This document shows, piece by piece, positions 52,556 to 64,000 of a DNA stretch of 64,000 nt. The position numbers and the translations under genes were made by a program. Location of the stretch: contig NC_081818.1 of assembly GCF_030704535.1 (NCBI RefSeq), positions 1,191,001 through 1,255,000 of the forward strand, read 5' to 3'. How positions within the stretch are numbered: position 1 is the first letter of the stretch; every line of letters starts with the position of its first letter. Origin of the DNA: Vitis vinifera (Eukaryota; Streptophyta; Magnoliopsida; Vitales; Vitaceae). Under the pieces are notes generated by a model that saw only the letters and a list, made by a program, of their open reading frames with translations, was not told the origin of the DNA and made no database searches.

Positions 52556-53440
52556 CGTGGACCCTGCATTTCTGCTTATGTGCTTTCACTCAATGATAAA
52601 CTCGCTTTTTATTTGAAAATGATTTATTTATTAAGAAAATGACTTGTAGTCGCAACTTTTTTTTGTTTTATTTTTAAAGGGTAAACAAAATAAGAAAAAA
52701 AAAACCCTAAGTGTGACTCTTTATTTGAAAAATGTGGTTTATGAAAAACCAAATATGGGTTCGGGGGTTACGTTACTTATCGGGAAGGTACGGTAAAAAC
52801 TGTACTACCCCTCTAAGTCCCTAAAAACATGTATCTACTGATGAAATGAGACAAGTATAACAATTAATTGATCAAATATAGATACTGAATGAATATCAAT
52901 CAAAACAAAATAATCGAATGAACAAGAGAAGCAAATAGTGTACCTGATTGATGAACGGATTTGTTTCATGACAACAAAGGTTAGTAAACAAACACAGAAT
53001 AATTACATGCGTGTCATAGAGTGGAATAAGTCAATTATGTATAGCAATCAATCAATCAATCAATCAATGAGAGAATCACATATGTTGAGCCCCCACCAAG
53101 GCTCGATTTATGTTTTGTATGAATTAATCCTATGAATTTTGATTATTCGAAATTACAAAATTAAATATACACTTATTTCAAAACATTTTAAAAAAAATGT
53201 GAAAATTGTTTGCGGAAGAAAATGACAACAACTTTTATTTGAAATGGGATTTTTGGTGACTTAAAATTCTAAGGAAGAATGAGAATTTGAAGAATTAAGA
53301 TCATTGGAATAACTAAAATTTAGAAAATTATTTGCAAAGTGGTACTGGGAAATTATTTTTAAAATGAAAGTGAGGGAATTGGTAGAGCGACACGTGGCCT
53401 AAAGGTGGCCATGCAAAAAAAAGAAAAAAGAAAAAGATCA
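52556..53440 (+). mobile_element. Truncated LTR fragment related to the solo LTR
   Basis: Begins CGTGGACCCTGCATTTCTGC and follows 38,893 onward (GGGAAGGTACGGTAAA, CCCCTCTAAGTCCCTAAA, a CAATCAATCAATC run, AATCACATATGTTGAGC). It fades by about 53,440 and never reaches the right LTR end. Confidence 0.7.
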
Positions 53441-53592
53441 TGCATGTGTCTGACCTAGAGGCCACTTACTGCAGCTGATTTCAAAGTGAGACATGATTTG
53501 GATCAAAAAGCTGGCCCACACTGTCACCAAACTTCTGCTTCATAGCTGCATTTCCCAAGGGACCCCCTGAAGTGGAAGTTTTGATCTCCCCC

Positions 53593-54060
53593 TTACATCA
53601 CAGCTGATCCACTGAGGGTATCACATATCACACCAAAGTCAGATATGTTTCTTCGACCAATAGCACCAAGGTTGCTAGAAAGTTGGTTAGATTGTAAAGG
53701 TGGCCCAAGAGGAAGATCGGTATCTCTTGGCACTTGGGAAGGCTCTGTCAAAAAGCCAGATACTCCTGCAGATGTGTCCATTGCATATGAAGCTTTCAAA
53801 TCATCCTCATTCATGAGATTCTTTCCAAGACCAGAAGTAGGAACAAATTCCACTGGTCCTCAGCTTCGACATGGCTAACATCAGCATCTTTTGGACCAGT
53901 AGATAACAAAGCTTGCTGATTAGACTGTTGGAAGACGGAACCTGGCTGTTGCTGTAGGGTGGCAGATGTAACAGTGTTGAGACTAGGTGCCTGGACTCCA
54001 AGTCCCAGACCAACATGAGGCGAGACAAATGAGCTTTGAGAATTGAACTGCTGCAAGAGT
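53593..54060 (-). pseudogene. Fragment of a CCR4-NOT subunit 3 (NOT3) gene
   Basis: The minus strand encodes [20 protein letters not shown], then [20 protein letters not shown], then in another frame [38 protein letters not shown] and GRRNISDFGVICDTLSGSAV. I recognise this as the middle, Gln/Ser-rich linker of plant NOT3 (mRNA deadenylase scaffold), from memory. Neither the N-terminal Not3 domain nor the C-terminal NOT box is present. A frame change near 53,850 and the missing ends make it a fragment. Confidence 0.7.
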
Positions 54061-54084
54061 GGGTTTTGCTATTGTAGTGATAAG

Positions 54085-54640
54085 TATGTAGGTTCTGCAT
54101 AAAGGGATACACCAAAAGGCGTTCTGTTGGTGTGGTGCAAAATCCAATCAGCCGTGATAAATTCCTGTGAATAGCTACACTTATCATCTCCACCTCGCGC
54201 TCGAAAACAGCATCTCTATCAGGACTTTCATAATCTGTTGATCGTTTCCAGCAACCTTGGTGTTATCTCTAAGCACTCCCTCATAAACTTTCACAAAGCC
54301 TCCGTCTGATAACATTTTTCTCATTAAAATTTTCTGTGGCTGCTTGTAACTCCTTCCATGCAAATCTTATCAATTGGTCAAATTCAACTCTTCTGTCAAC
54401 TTCACCTACAACATCTACATGAACTCCCCGCTTGTAGCCTCTGTATGAACCCTCAGTTGAAGGGCTCCTGTCAATGGCCTTGATCAAGAGAAAGTTCACA
54501 TATACAGTAGCAGTTCCCAAAAAGTTTGGCAGCAAGTAAACTAAACTCCAGAGGAAGTCGCTCTTGTTTCCTGATTTACTTGAAATGAAGGATGCTACAG
54601 TGGTTTTTGAATTCATGAAGACTAAATTGTCAAATCAGAG
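54085..54640 (-). pseudogene. Fragment of an LRR receptor-like kinase gene
   Basis: The minus strand encodes YRGYKRGVHVDVVGEVDRRV, then RFAWKELQAATENFNEKNV, a frame break in the glycine loop, then [20 protein letters not shown] and [33 protein letters not shown]. This is the juxtamembrane region and start of the kinase domain of a SERK-related LRR receptor kinase. The glycine-rich loop is damaged and VAVK has become VAGK. No ectodomain and nothing after the hinge. It joins the NOT3 fragment directly, in the same orientation. Confidence 0.75.
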
Positions 54641-54856
54641 AGAGAGGTTGAAGATGACGACGGAGAGGAATGAGAGCGTTTAATAACCATGGTCATTACA
54701 GCATGATTATCCTCTGAAAGTAACAACAACTCTTCACGAGTAGCAAGAGCAATGTCCAAGGAGCGATGATGCTCAAGGCATTACGTGACTTTCTTCTGTA
54801 TTAAGTTGTTCAACTCAGAAAACAACATTTACATCACCTTCAGGGACAATACCGAG

Positions 54857-55193
54857 TAGCTTTTACCCTATTGCTCATAAATCTCAACTTCTTACCCATT
54901 CAAAAAATTTGGTAATTTTATCTTGTGTTCTTCACAATATATGCATTTTCTTTTGTCTATTAACAAGAGCTTTATGGATCGATTTATTTCATCTACCATT
55001 TATGATCAAGATCTTCATTCACAATTCATGCTTGGTTGAGTAATAATGAATTGCATGAATCCACTCTTTTTATATCATAATACTTTAATATTATTGGTTT
55101 GTACTCCTTCAATTATTGCTATTATTATTTTTTTGATTGTATTTTGACATCTAAAATGATATTGGAAATGGATGACATGGGAAAATTGATAAC
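54857..55193. repeat. Long direct repeat A (right)
   Basis: The partner of 52,215-52,553, starting TAGCTTTTACCCTA and ending GAAAATTGATAAC. Its right flank continues into the block also found after 50,180 and 59,240. Confidence 0.85.
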
Positions 55194-55623
55194 TCCATAT
55201 GATTAAAACCTAGGATTATGATCATTAATCCTCAAAAAAGTGGGTGAAGATGAAAAAGGATTAAAAAAAAAAATGTTTTTATACCCAATTTTGAGAAGAA
55301 ATGGTATTTAGTGTCAATCTGTTAACCAATATTTTGCATAAAGACATAAACCCTTAAAAATATAATTAATGTCTCAAATAATTAAGAAAAACCTTCATAG
55401 TATTAAACTCACTATTGGAATGCCCAATTTCGCACTAATGTATTAAGAATTAATTTAACTTCTTCGCCTATCTCCACCATGGTAATAGTCATTTCAAACA
55501 ATATTTTTTTCATACTAGGAAGAATTTCACATTATTTTTATCATACATTTTTCCAGTCTCACTCTTTGAAATCGGTTGTATATGAAAGTATAAAAAATAA
55601 GTACAATTTTAGATATTTACTTA

Positions 55624-55893
55624 TATAGTGTTTGTTTTTTTTACTTAATTTTAAATAGAACTTTAATGTTTAATAGTGTTAAGTATTAATTGTTTGTTTT
55701 TATACTATTTTATTTCTATTAAACATTAAAAATAACTAAAAACCAATATATTATTTTTTATATTTAGAAAAAGTCAAATATTTTAGTTTTTTCTATTTAG
55801 TAAAAAATTTATAATAAGTCATGAAAAAGTAGAATAACTTAAATTTTGAAAACAAATTATTTTTAACAAAAAAAAAAAAAAACAAACACCCTC
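55624..55893. mobile_element. MITE family 1, copy 3 (inverted, diverged)
   Basis: Reads as the reverse complement of the copies at 357 and 56,660, with shared words such as CATGACTTATTATAAA and AACAAACACC. The right end is followed by TTA; the left end is degraded. Confidence 0.6.
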
Positions 55894-56659
55894 TTAATCT
55901 TGTAAGCAAAGTACTATCCATACCAACTTATTATTATCTCTTTATTTTATTTTACAAACTTGTCCATCCTTTTAAAAAGAAATCTATTTTTTTATAATAA
56001 AAAAAACTATGCATTGTTTTTGTTGATAATATTTTTTTGAAAAAATATAAAAGCTAGATATTAATAATTTAATAAATCTATAAATTATATATGTTTGTTA
56101 AAAATAAATAATAATATTTGATAGCTAATCAATGTTGATAATATTTTATTTAAAAGTAGAACAAATACAATTCATTTTAAAAATATATAAATAAACCAAC
56201 TATACATTTACCCTTGGATTATTATTATGATATTCTAGATGGGTTTAATCTAAATTCTCCTAATAATTATTATAATTTTTTAGTTTGAGAATAGTTAAGA
56301 ATCAAGTAAGTTTCATATGATTTAAGGTTCATTTTCTTAGTTGAAAAGTTCAAGGAAATATTGATTTGTGTAAAAGAGAAATTGATATTATCATTTTGTA
56401 TTAGTTTAAGCCCAAAATTTTTTAGTATTAATGGATTATTTTTTAGTGTTAAATTATTTTTAAAAGTTATTAAACTTATTAATAAATCTAAATTCTCATT
56501 TTATTTAGAGTTATTTGACCTAATGAAATAATTCAAGAAAATTAGCTAACTCATTGAGGGAATTATAAATTTTTACTCAATAACATATTAGTAATACATA
56601 TTTAAATAAGAGCTAACACAAGTATAAACAATGACATTTAAGAATTTGAAATAGTCTTA

Positions 56660-56937
56660 GGTGGTGTTTGTTTTTTTGGTTTTTTGCTGAAAATTATTTA
56701 GTTTTAGAATTTAGGTTGTTTGTTTTTTTACTTTTTCATGACTTATTATAAACTTTTTACTAAATAGAAAATGCCAAAATATGTGGCTTTTTCTAAATAG
56801 AAAAAATAACACAATGATTTTTTTTTACTTTTTAATACTTAATAGAAATAAAATACTACAAAAACAAACAACCTAATATTTAATACTATTAAGTATTAAG
56901 GTTTTATTTAGAATTAAATAAAAAAACAAACACCACC
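56660..56937. mobile_element. Tourist-like MITE, family 1, copy 2
   Basis: 278 bp, starts GGTGGTGTTTGTTTTTTTGG and ends CAAACACCACC. A perfect TTA target duplication (56,657-56,659 and 56,938-56,940). Almost identical to 357-633, which suggests recent movement. Confidence 0.88.
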
Positions 56938-57544
56938 TTAATCTCATATTATTTAAGAATTTAAAATAATCTTAATCGCATTTATTTATTGAGATTATTT
57001 TAAATTATTTTTCATATTTGCTTAATTATTTTTTAAAAACATGTCATAGAAAATAATAGAAAACAAGAGAATATTTTTCTAATAAATATTCCTTAGTACT
57101 TTTTATTAATAGAAAATATTATTTTCTTATTGATTTCTATTATTAAAAATAGAAAATTGAGTATTTTTTCATAGTATAATTTTATTTAATTTAAATTATT
57201 TTCTCTTATTTTGTTAAGACTATTTTAAAAAATAAAAAGATAAATATAAAACATAATTAAAAATAAAGCACCACGTATAAATTTTTTTAAAAATTAAAAA
57301 CTTAGAAAACAAAGACTTTTATTCTTTAAATATTAAAAAAAATATTTTTAAAAATATTTCTAAACATATATTTATTTTATTTTATTTTCTATTTTCTACA
57401 TCACCTAACCATATCGATTCTTCTGAAAATAATCTCGAAGATAATTATATTTAGAAAGTGGTACATTGTGAATGAATTTTGTGACAAAGTATTATTTGAA
57501 TAATTTATTAAATATAAAATCCTATTTGGACACGATTGCAAATT

Positions 57545-57564
57545 CTAAAACGACGTCGTTTTAG
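57545..57564. repeat. 20-bp perfect palindrome
   Basis: CTAAAACGACGTCGTTTTAG equals its own reverse complement. It replaces the sequence that, in the intact DnaJ gene, precedes the last exon (about 47,993-48,012). Confidence 0.95.
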
Positions 57565-57572
57565 CCTTGTAC

Positions 57573-57734
57573 CCGCACAGTCTCGAGGACCTGTAGAAGA
57601 TGTTCTTGCACATGGTCTCCAGAGACGCTTTTAACTTCGATTTCAACGTCAACGTAAATCCAGTGCCTCCCAAAAGGACACCCGTCACTGGATCCAATGG
57701 TGGGACAGCAACGCACAGCAACTCTCGCAGCTGA
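57573..57734 (+). pseudogene. Pseudogene copy of the last DnaJ exon
   Basis: A 162-bp match to exon 5 of the gene at 47,174. The acceptor AG is lost (TTGTAC instead of TTGCAG) and the eighth codon is a stop (CTGTAG, 57,591-57,596). Beyond it the copy still encodes [19 protein letters not shown] and ends with TGA. Exons 1-4 are absent. The 3' flank to about 58,400 is also duplicated. Confidence 0.88.
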
Positions 57735-60700
57735 TCATGAAGAGAGAGAGAAAAAAAAAAGACCCTCCAAATGCTTTCTTCCATGTTTTAGCGGGGATTT
57801 AATGGGAATCTTGTGTTAATTGGGGTCAGTTTAGTCAATTTGGCTAAGCTTTCTTTTTTCCTAATTTTTTTTAAATCCGAATTTTATTGAGAATTTTGAT
57901 TCTTTAAGCACATGGTCGGCTGTGAACTCTTGTTGAGAAGTGAGTGGAGCCTGGTATTTTGATGGGTTTGTGAAGAAATAGTAGCATTGAATGGAAGTGA
58001 GTGGGACCTCAAGATCTTCATGGGTATCTGAAGAAACATCATTGGAGCCCCTAAATCTTTTGATGGGTTTTTTTTGAAGAAATATCATTGGAATTAACCC
58101 CCAAATTTTGATGTGTTTGTGAAGAATCCAGAATTGGAGCCTCAAAATTTTGATGGGTTTGTGAAAAAATTGGGGCCCCTTATGAGATTGGTTTATTTTC
58201 TTGTCATTGGGTCACACCAAATACCAATGCCATCTCTAATTGGAATTGAAATTGAGCTTTGGCTTAGTAGGTTACTCTATGGAGCTTTGCTTTCAATCTT
58301 GAGCTTGGGGTGAAGAACATCAATTTTAGGTTGGCTATGCTTTCATCCTTGAATGCCTTAGTTTAATTTGTTTGGGTGTTTTTCCTTATTTCTTGTAGTG
58401 GCAATGATATTTTTTATTAAAATTATCGAGATTAAGAATGTTAATAGACTACTATAGAGAAAAAAAAAATGGTAGTTAACCAAAATAATTATTTGTACAT
58501 CGGAATCATAAATTTTAAGGTTTCTTCGATACCTATTTTGAATTCTTCAATCTAAATAATAGGTCGTAAACTAGATTGAATATGCTTAGTATGAGAACTT
58601 TAATGCTCAAGTTAGTATATATCAATTATGCTTGGTATGAGCACTAAAAACTTACGAAAAAAGATTGAATTAGTCTCATAAATAAAAATAATAATATCCA
58701 ATATTTTCAATTGAATCTCGAAAATAAGAAAGATGGTTAATGAGACTTTATGTATTGTAGTTTTAATTTTGCTATATATTTTCTAAGGTTTTTTAGTAAA
58801 TAAGAAAAATCATTCTTATATTTTTATTAATATCTCACTTGAGTGCAAAAACTTTTTATAGTAATGTCAAATTTAAATTATGGTTAAACATATAAGAAAT
58901 TAATGAAAAAAAACCCACAATAGGTCATTCACTTAAATATTTATATTGTGTTCCTCACAATATATGTATTTTTTTTTCTTTTTATTAAAGAAACCTTTAT
59001 GAACATGAATAATTCGATGATTTATTTCATCTACCATTCATGATCAACATCTCCATTCATGATCAACATCTCCATTCATAGTTTATGCTTGGTTGAGTAA
59101 CAATAAATTGCATGAATTCACTCTTTTTATATCATAATACTTTAATAATATTGATTTGTGCTCCAATTCTTTCTATTATCATTTTTTTTTCAATTGTATT
59201 CGACATCTATAATGATATTGGAAATGGGTGACATGGGAAATTTGATAACCTCATCTCATCAACCTAGAAACAAAATTGATATCTCATTGATTTAGGTTAA
59301 AGTATCAAACCCTATAAATAAAATTGATGTCTCAAAGTGATCAAGAAAAGCCTTCATATGGTTAATCTCATTCTAAGAACCTACTTAAAATGGCTCATTT
59401 CGTAATAGAGATTATAAAATACTTTTTAAAATGACTAAAGTCATATTAAAGAACTACATGTATTAACAATTAATTTGATTTTCTCATAAATCCTCCATGC
59501 TAATGGTCATTTAGATAGTTTTCGGTGCTCTAAAAGATTTCACATTATTTTCTTTACTTAATCTAGTAAGTAAACTTCCACACAACTCGTTTCGTATTAG
59601 AGATTATAAAATACTATTTAAAATGACTAAATATAGTAAGTAAACTTCCACACCCAGCCATGTAGATCCCACACCCAACCATGTAGATATTGTCCACTTT
59701 TGGCCAAAAGGAGCCTCACGACTTTAAAACGCGTCTATTTAGTTAAGAGGAATCTCTACATATGTAGCACCAATAACTTTTTTTCCTATCCGATGTGGAT
59801 GTCACATTAAATATATTATCTTTTTATATATATGTTGTTATAAAATATGATAATTTATCGGAGGGAACATGTGGATGATCTCTTTGTGACTCCCTATAAA
59901 AGGAGATACCTCTAATGAAATTCTATTATCTTCCTACATTCTGATTTCTCTTTTTTGTTTTCTTCTCTTTCACTTTATAATTTTACAATATATATATTAT
60001 TTTACAAGCCCATACATCAATTTTTTTTTCATTTTTTCTACTCTTTTTTATAAAACTATGTGTTGATAATATTTTTTGAAAAAAAAACATAAAAGATAGA
60101 TAATAATAATTTAACAAACCTATAAATTATATATATATTTTAAATTAAATAATAATATTATGATAGTTAATCAATATAAATAATATTTTATTTAAAATAA
60201 TTAGTAGAACAAATACAATTCATTTTTTTTATAATATATAAATAAACCAATTATTCATTTACTCTTCAATTATTATTACTATTATTATGATATCCTAGAT
60301 GGCTTTGATCTAAATTTTACTAATAATTGTTATAATTTTTTTTTTTTGTTTTAAAAATAGTTAACAATCAAAAAAGTTTTCTCATGATTTAAAGTCAATC
60401 CTCCCAGTTGAAAAGTTTCAAGGAGAAATTGATATCATCATTTTGCATTAGTTGTAACACAAGAAATTTTAGTATTAATTGGTCCAATTTTTGAGTTCTA
60501 AATTATTTTAAAAATTACTAACCTCCTTAATAAATCCAACATCAATTCTCATTTGATTTAGAGTTCTTTAGCCTAATAAAAGAATGCAAAAATGAAAAAA
60601 ATTCAAGAAAGTTAGTGAACTCATCGAGTGAGTTATAAATTCTGAAAAATAATTTGGAATAAAAATTTAATCCAGTACAAGAATTTTTCAAAAGAAAAGA

Positions 60701-60805
60701 AAAAAAAATTATAATTTAATAGAGAGGTACTCTCATTCAGATAAGTTTTAATTTCCACTTATGAGAGTAGACTAGGAATGAATTAAGTTAAAGGATAGAC
60801 ACTTA
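57735..60805. repeat. Duplicated copy of the DnaJ downstream block (copy 3)
   Basis: Follows the pseudo-exon. 57,740-58,400 resembles 48,200-49,470, 59,000-59,240 resembles repeat A, and 60,060-60,560 resembles 56,030-56,500. 59,041-59,075 has a 19-bp tandem duplication (ATTCATGATCAACATCTCC). No gene seen. Confidence 0.6.
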
Positions 60806-62037
60806 GGGGGTGTTTGGTACATGGGAATAGGGAGTGGGAATAGACATCTCATTCCTTTTCTCCCTTATTCCTATGTTTGGATAAATGTTAAGAAGGCGGA
60901 AATGAAATAAAAAATTATTCCGGCAGAAATCAAATTCAACTTATGAGTCGGATTTGCATTCATTAAAAGTAGGTGGTATTCTGATTCATTAAACCTATTT
61001 GATAATATAAAATAACCTAAATTACTATTTTACCATCTTATCTTGTTCTTCAAACCCGATGTTTATCTTCTTTGCAAAGGTAGAGATCCATTCATCATCC
61101 ACTTCTTATCTTCTTTGCAAAGCTAGAGACCCACTCATCATTCAATTCTCTGCAACAAATGATTCTTCCAAATTGAATCAATTAAACCTTCCACGATATT
61201 TAAAAAAAAAAATCAATTTCTAATTTATAGGGTTTTGGATGTTCATTTTGACTGTTGGATCTAAGATTCGTCATTTTGAAGTTTGTGTTTTTTTATTTCC
61301 TTTTTTGCAAATAAGAAATAAGTATTTGGTAGCTTTGACAATTTATATGTTCTTATATTTTTTTTCTCTTTTTTTTTCTTAGTAAAATATAATTCTATAG
61401 CTTTTTTTGCATGACAAATTATTTAAAATTTTGATAAAAAAAACGAATATTTAAAATTTTTTAAGGTTATGGATTTTATCGGATATGATACTTGTTGAAA
61501 ATTAGAATAAATTTGAATTATTTTATTTCCTCTTTTGAAAATAGGAAAAACATTTGCTAGCTTTGAGAATTTAAATATTATAATAAATATTTTTTTTTTG
61601 AAAAATATAATTTTATAACTACTTAAGCATGACAAATTATTCAATTTTTTAATAAAAATAATAATTGAATATTTGTGCATTAGGGTTATACGATTTTTTA
61701 TGGTTAATTTTTTATTTATTGAGTATATATATATTTTTTAGTCTTATTATTTAATAACAAAAAACCTCTCAAATTTTATTTTTTAAAAATAAAAGTAAAA
61801 ATAAAAAAATATTTTAAATTATATGTAAGGATATTATTTTAAATTTATTTATTTTTCATTTCCATTCCTATTATTATCAAACATTGGAATGGAAACAAAT
61901 AATCATTCAAATCTTGCATTCCTAAGTTCATCTAAATGCTAGAAATGGAATCATCAAATTCATTCCATTCCACTAAGAAATAGGAAAGGAAACAAAATAT
62001 TATTTTCATTCCCTATTCCAACGTACCAAACACCCCC
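60806..62037. mobile_element. Harbinger-like MITE, family 2, full-length copy
   Basis: 1,232 bp with inverted ends GGGGGTGTTTGGTAC and GTACCAAACACCCCC (15 of 15 complementary). A TTA target duplication lies at 60,803-60,805 and 62,038-62,040. No transposase. The copy at 29,299-30,241 shares ends and much of the interior. Confidence 0.88.
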
Positions 62038-62040
62038 TTA

Positions 62041-63200
62041 AAGGAAAATGACTAGTTTTATATTTATGCTATGTTTGGTTCTTGAAAATATGAGGGAAAA
62101 TGTGAGAAAGAAAATAGAAAATAGGAATATTTTGAAAACATTGTCAAATAGAGCCAATACCGGTTCAAAATGTAAATTATAGGAAGTGATTGAATGAAAT
62201 TTAAATTATTTTTATTTTATTCAATGAAAAATACTAAAAATAAAATATAATAAAATTATTTAATTTTTTAAATATGTTTATTTTATTATTCTATGCAAAA
62301 ATCTTTTCCATACTTAATTTTAGAAAAAATAAATAAATTCATTTGTAATTTTAAATAACTTAAAATGAGCAATAAAATATATATTTTTATATGAGTGTTG
62401 GATTAAAAATGGATAAAATAATTTCTCAATAGGAAAGTAATGTTCATATTTTGGCAACATAAAAAAATGATCTTTTTGTGATAAAAATACCATCATCATT
62501 TTTTTCATCAAAATATCTTGTTTTTATGATAAAAAAAACTAAAATAACCTTAATTTTTTTATGCTTTTTTTTTTAAAAAAAATCTAAAGCAAGAGACATT
62601 TATGTTCAATTAAAGTCATATTTACAATTCTAGCAAATGGGTGTTAATTTTGCAAAATTAGAATTATTTTATATATATGGAACAATTTTTTTTTTTATGT
62701 TTATGGCACTAATTTTTATCGGAAAAATAACATTTAATTTTTTAAATAATAAAATTTTGTAGGTTTATTTAACAATACTATAAAAAAATACACTTTTTTA
62801 AATTTAGGAATAATATTATATTTAAGAAAATTAAATACAAAAATATTTTTTCAACTATTTTTTAAGAAAATATTGTATATTTATATGCCATATAAAATTT
62901 CATAATCCTTTTTTTTCGAAATATTCTAAAATATATCTAAAAAATGCCTTAATTTTATTTTAAAAATCACTCTATTTTAATAGTAAATTCTCAAAAAAGA
63001 AAAAGAAAAAGAAATCAACTCAAAATTTATTAATCGTATTTTTTTTTTTTTTAAGTTAATGCTTTAAAAACAGTTTTCAAACACCCCCTTACATTCCATG
63101 TTTTTTCACTTTTCCCACAATCTTCAAATTCAAATTAATGGCATTCCGTAAATCAATCCTGATCCAAGCCCATTTATACGAAACGCCTTGGTTTAAAAAA
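62041..63200. other. AT-rich upstream DNA of the importin alpha gene
   Basis: Strongly AT-rich to about 63,085, then promoter-like sequence of balanced composition with an AGCCCA word at 63,167. No gene on either strand. Confidence 0.5.
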
Positions 63201-63204
63201 ACCC

Positions 63205-63213
63205 TATATAAAG
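63205..63213 (+). promoter_or_regulatory. TATA box of the importin alpha gene
   Basis: TATATAAAG, 88 bp upstream of the ATG; predicts transcription starting near 63,235. A telo-box-like CTAGGGTTT follows at 63,252-63,260. Confidence 0.55.
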
Positions 63214-63300
63214 CGCTTTGTTTCTTTTCTCTCTTCAAATCAAACCCCTCTCTAGGGTTTTTCATTTTCACTGTCCAGCAATTCTCCGACACCATCGACG

Positions 63301-63510
63301 ATGTCTCTCCGGCCGAGCGCGAGGACCGAGGTTCGACGGAACCGATACAAGGTCTCTGTAGATGCGGAAGAAGGTCGGAGGCGGAGAGAAGACAACATGG
63401 TTGAGATCCGAAAGAATCGGAGAGAAGAGAGCTTGCAGAAGAAGAGACGCGAAGGCCTTCAGGCCCAGACGTTACCTGCGTCAATCCATTCTGCTGCTGT
63501 TGAAAAGAAG
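63301..63510 (+). CDS. Importin subunit alpha, first coding exon (gene runs off the window)
   Basis: Nuclear import adaptor that binds cargo signals and importin beta. The exon starts ATG (63,301) and ends AAAAGAAG then GTATAA at 63,511, coding 70 residues in phase 0. It is the importin-beta-binding (IBB) domain: MSLRPSARTEVRRNRYKV, EEGRRRREDNMVEIRKN, then KKRREGLQAQ, with the expected clusters of Arg and Lys. The armadillo repeats must lie beyond position 64,000; 63,511-64,000 reads as intron 1 with no further exon that I can see. Partial only because the window ends. Confidence 0.92.
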
Positions 63511-64000
63511 GTATAATTATGGTTGATTCGATCCAATTTATTCATTTCCGACTGTTCGATCAGGCGCGTGCGGTACACTTTTCAATTCCGCTTTAGGGTT
63601 CGGATTCGATTCGTTGATGTGTGATTTTTTCTCATTTCTGAGCTTATTTGTCATTGGTCTTATGGAAATGAGTTGTGTGTTTTGAACTTTTTTGTTGTTT
63701 ATGAGGGTTTTGGACTGAATATGTCACTACTGCTAAGCAAATTTAGAAGGGTTATTTAATCATGAGGTCCCCCCCCTCCCCTCATTTTTAAAGAGCTTTA
63801 TGCGATTATTACTGCTTTTGGCCTAATTCGGAATCCGATTAGTGGGTGTTTTTTTTATTTTTTTTTATTTTTTTTGAGTTTATTGGAGATTGCCCATGTT
63901 ATGTATAATTTGAGTGGGTTGAGCTTTTATCATGTGGGGAAATGTCGAATTTCCCCGGTTACTGTTCTTTCGCATATCAGTGTTTGGTATTGTAATGGTT

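Overview
The window is nuclear DNA of a flowering plant. It has intron-rich genes with GT-AG junctions, AT-rich intergenic DNA, many MITEs, hAT elements and LTR pieces, and plant-only families (DUF3511, CBP60). The style of the introns and repeats reminds me of grapevine (Vitis), but that is an impression and not proven. I rebuilt seven protein-coding genes exon by exon; reading frames stay open across every junction listed.

Layout. 2,073-8,276 (-): a ten-exon RecQ helicase of 625 residues, RECQL1-like. 10,047-10,346 (-): an intronless DUF3511 protein. 11,356-20,070 (-): a ten-exon DEDDy 3'-5' exonuclease of the Mut-7-like type, with a hAT element in intron 4 and a non-coding first exon near 21,400-21,480. 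24,112-27,722 (-): a seven-exon Ppx/GppA phosphatase whose first intron is triplicated inside. 31,559-36,385 (+): an eight-exon CBP60 calmodulin-binding transcription factor. 47,174-48,185 (+): a five-exon small DnaJ protein. 63,301-63,510 (+): first coding exon of an importin alpha gene that runs off the window.

From about 36,700 to 62,040 the DNA is mostly accessory. It contains a tRNA-derived SINE, a 1,435-bp hAT-type element (8-bp target duplication) that has captured the promoter and first three exons of an ARM-repeat gene, a 2.8-kb solo LTR, older LTR debris, and a locally duplicated block around the DnaJ tail. It also holds a chimera of receptor-kinase and NOT3 gene fragments, bounded by 340-bp direct repeats, and two Tourist-like MITE families with TTA/TAA target duplications, one of them nested.

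Functionally the left third is notable. A RecQ helicase and a 3'-5' exonuclease sit on the same strand with only a 99-residue DUF3511 gene between them, although they are independent transcription units. The most unusual structures are the gene-capturing hAT element and the kinase/NOT3 mosaic. I saw no CRISPR array, rRNA gene or intact tRNA gene, and no autonomous transposase or reverse transcriptase reading frame.
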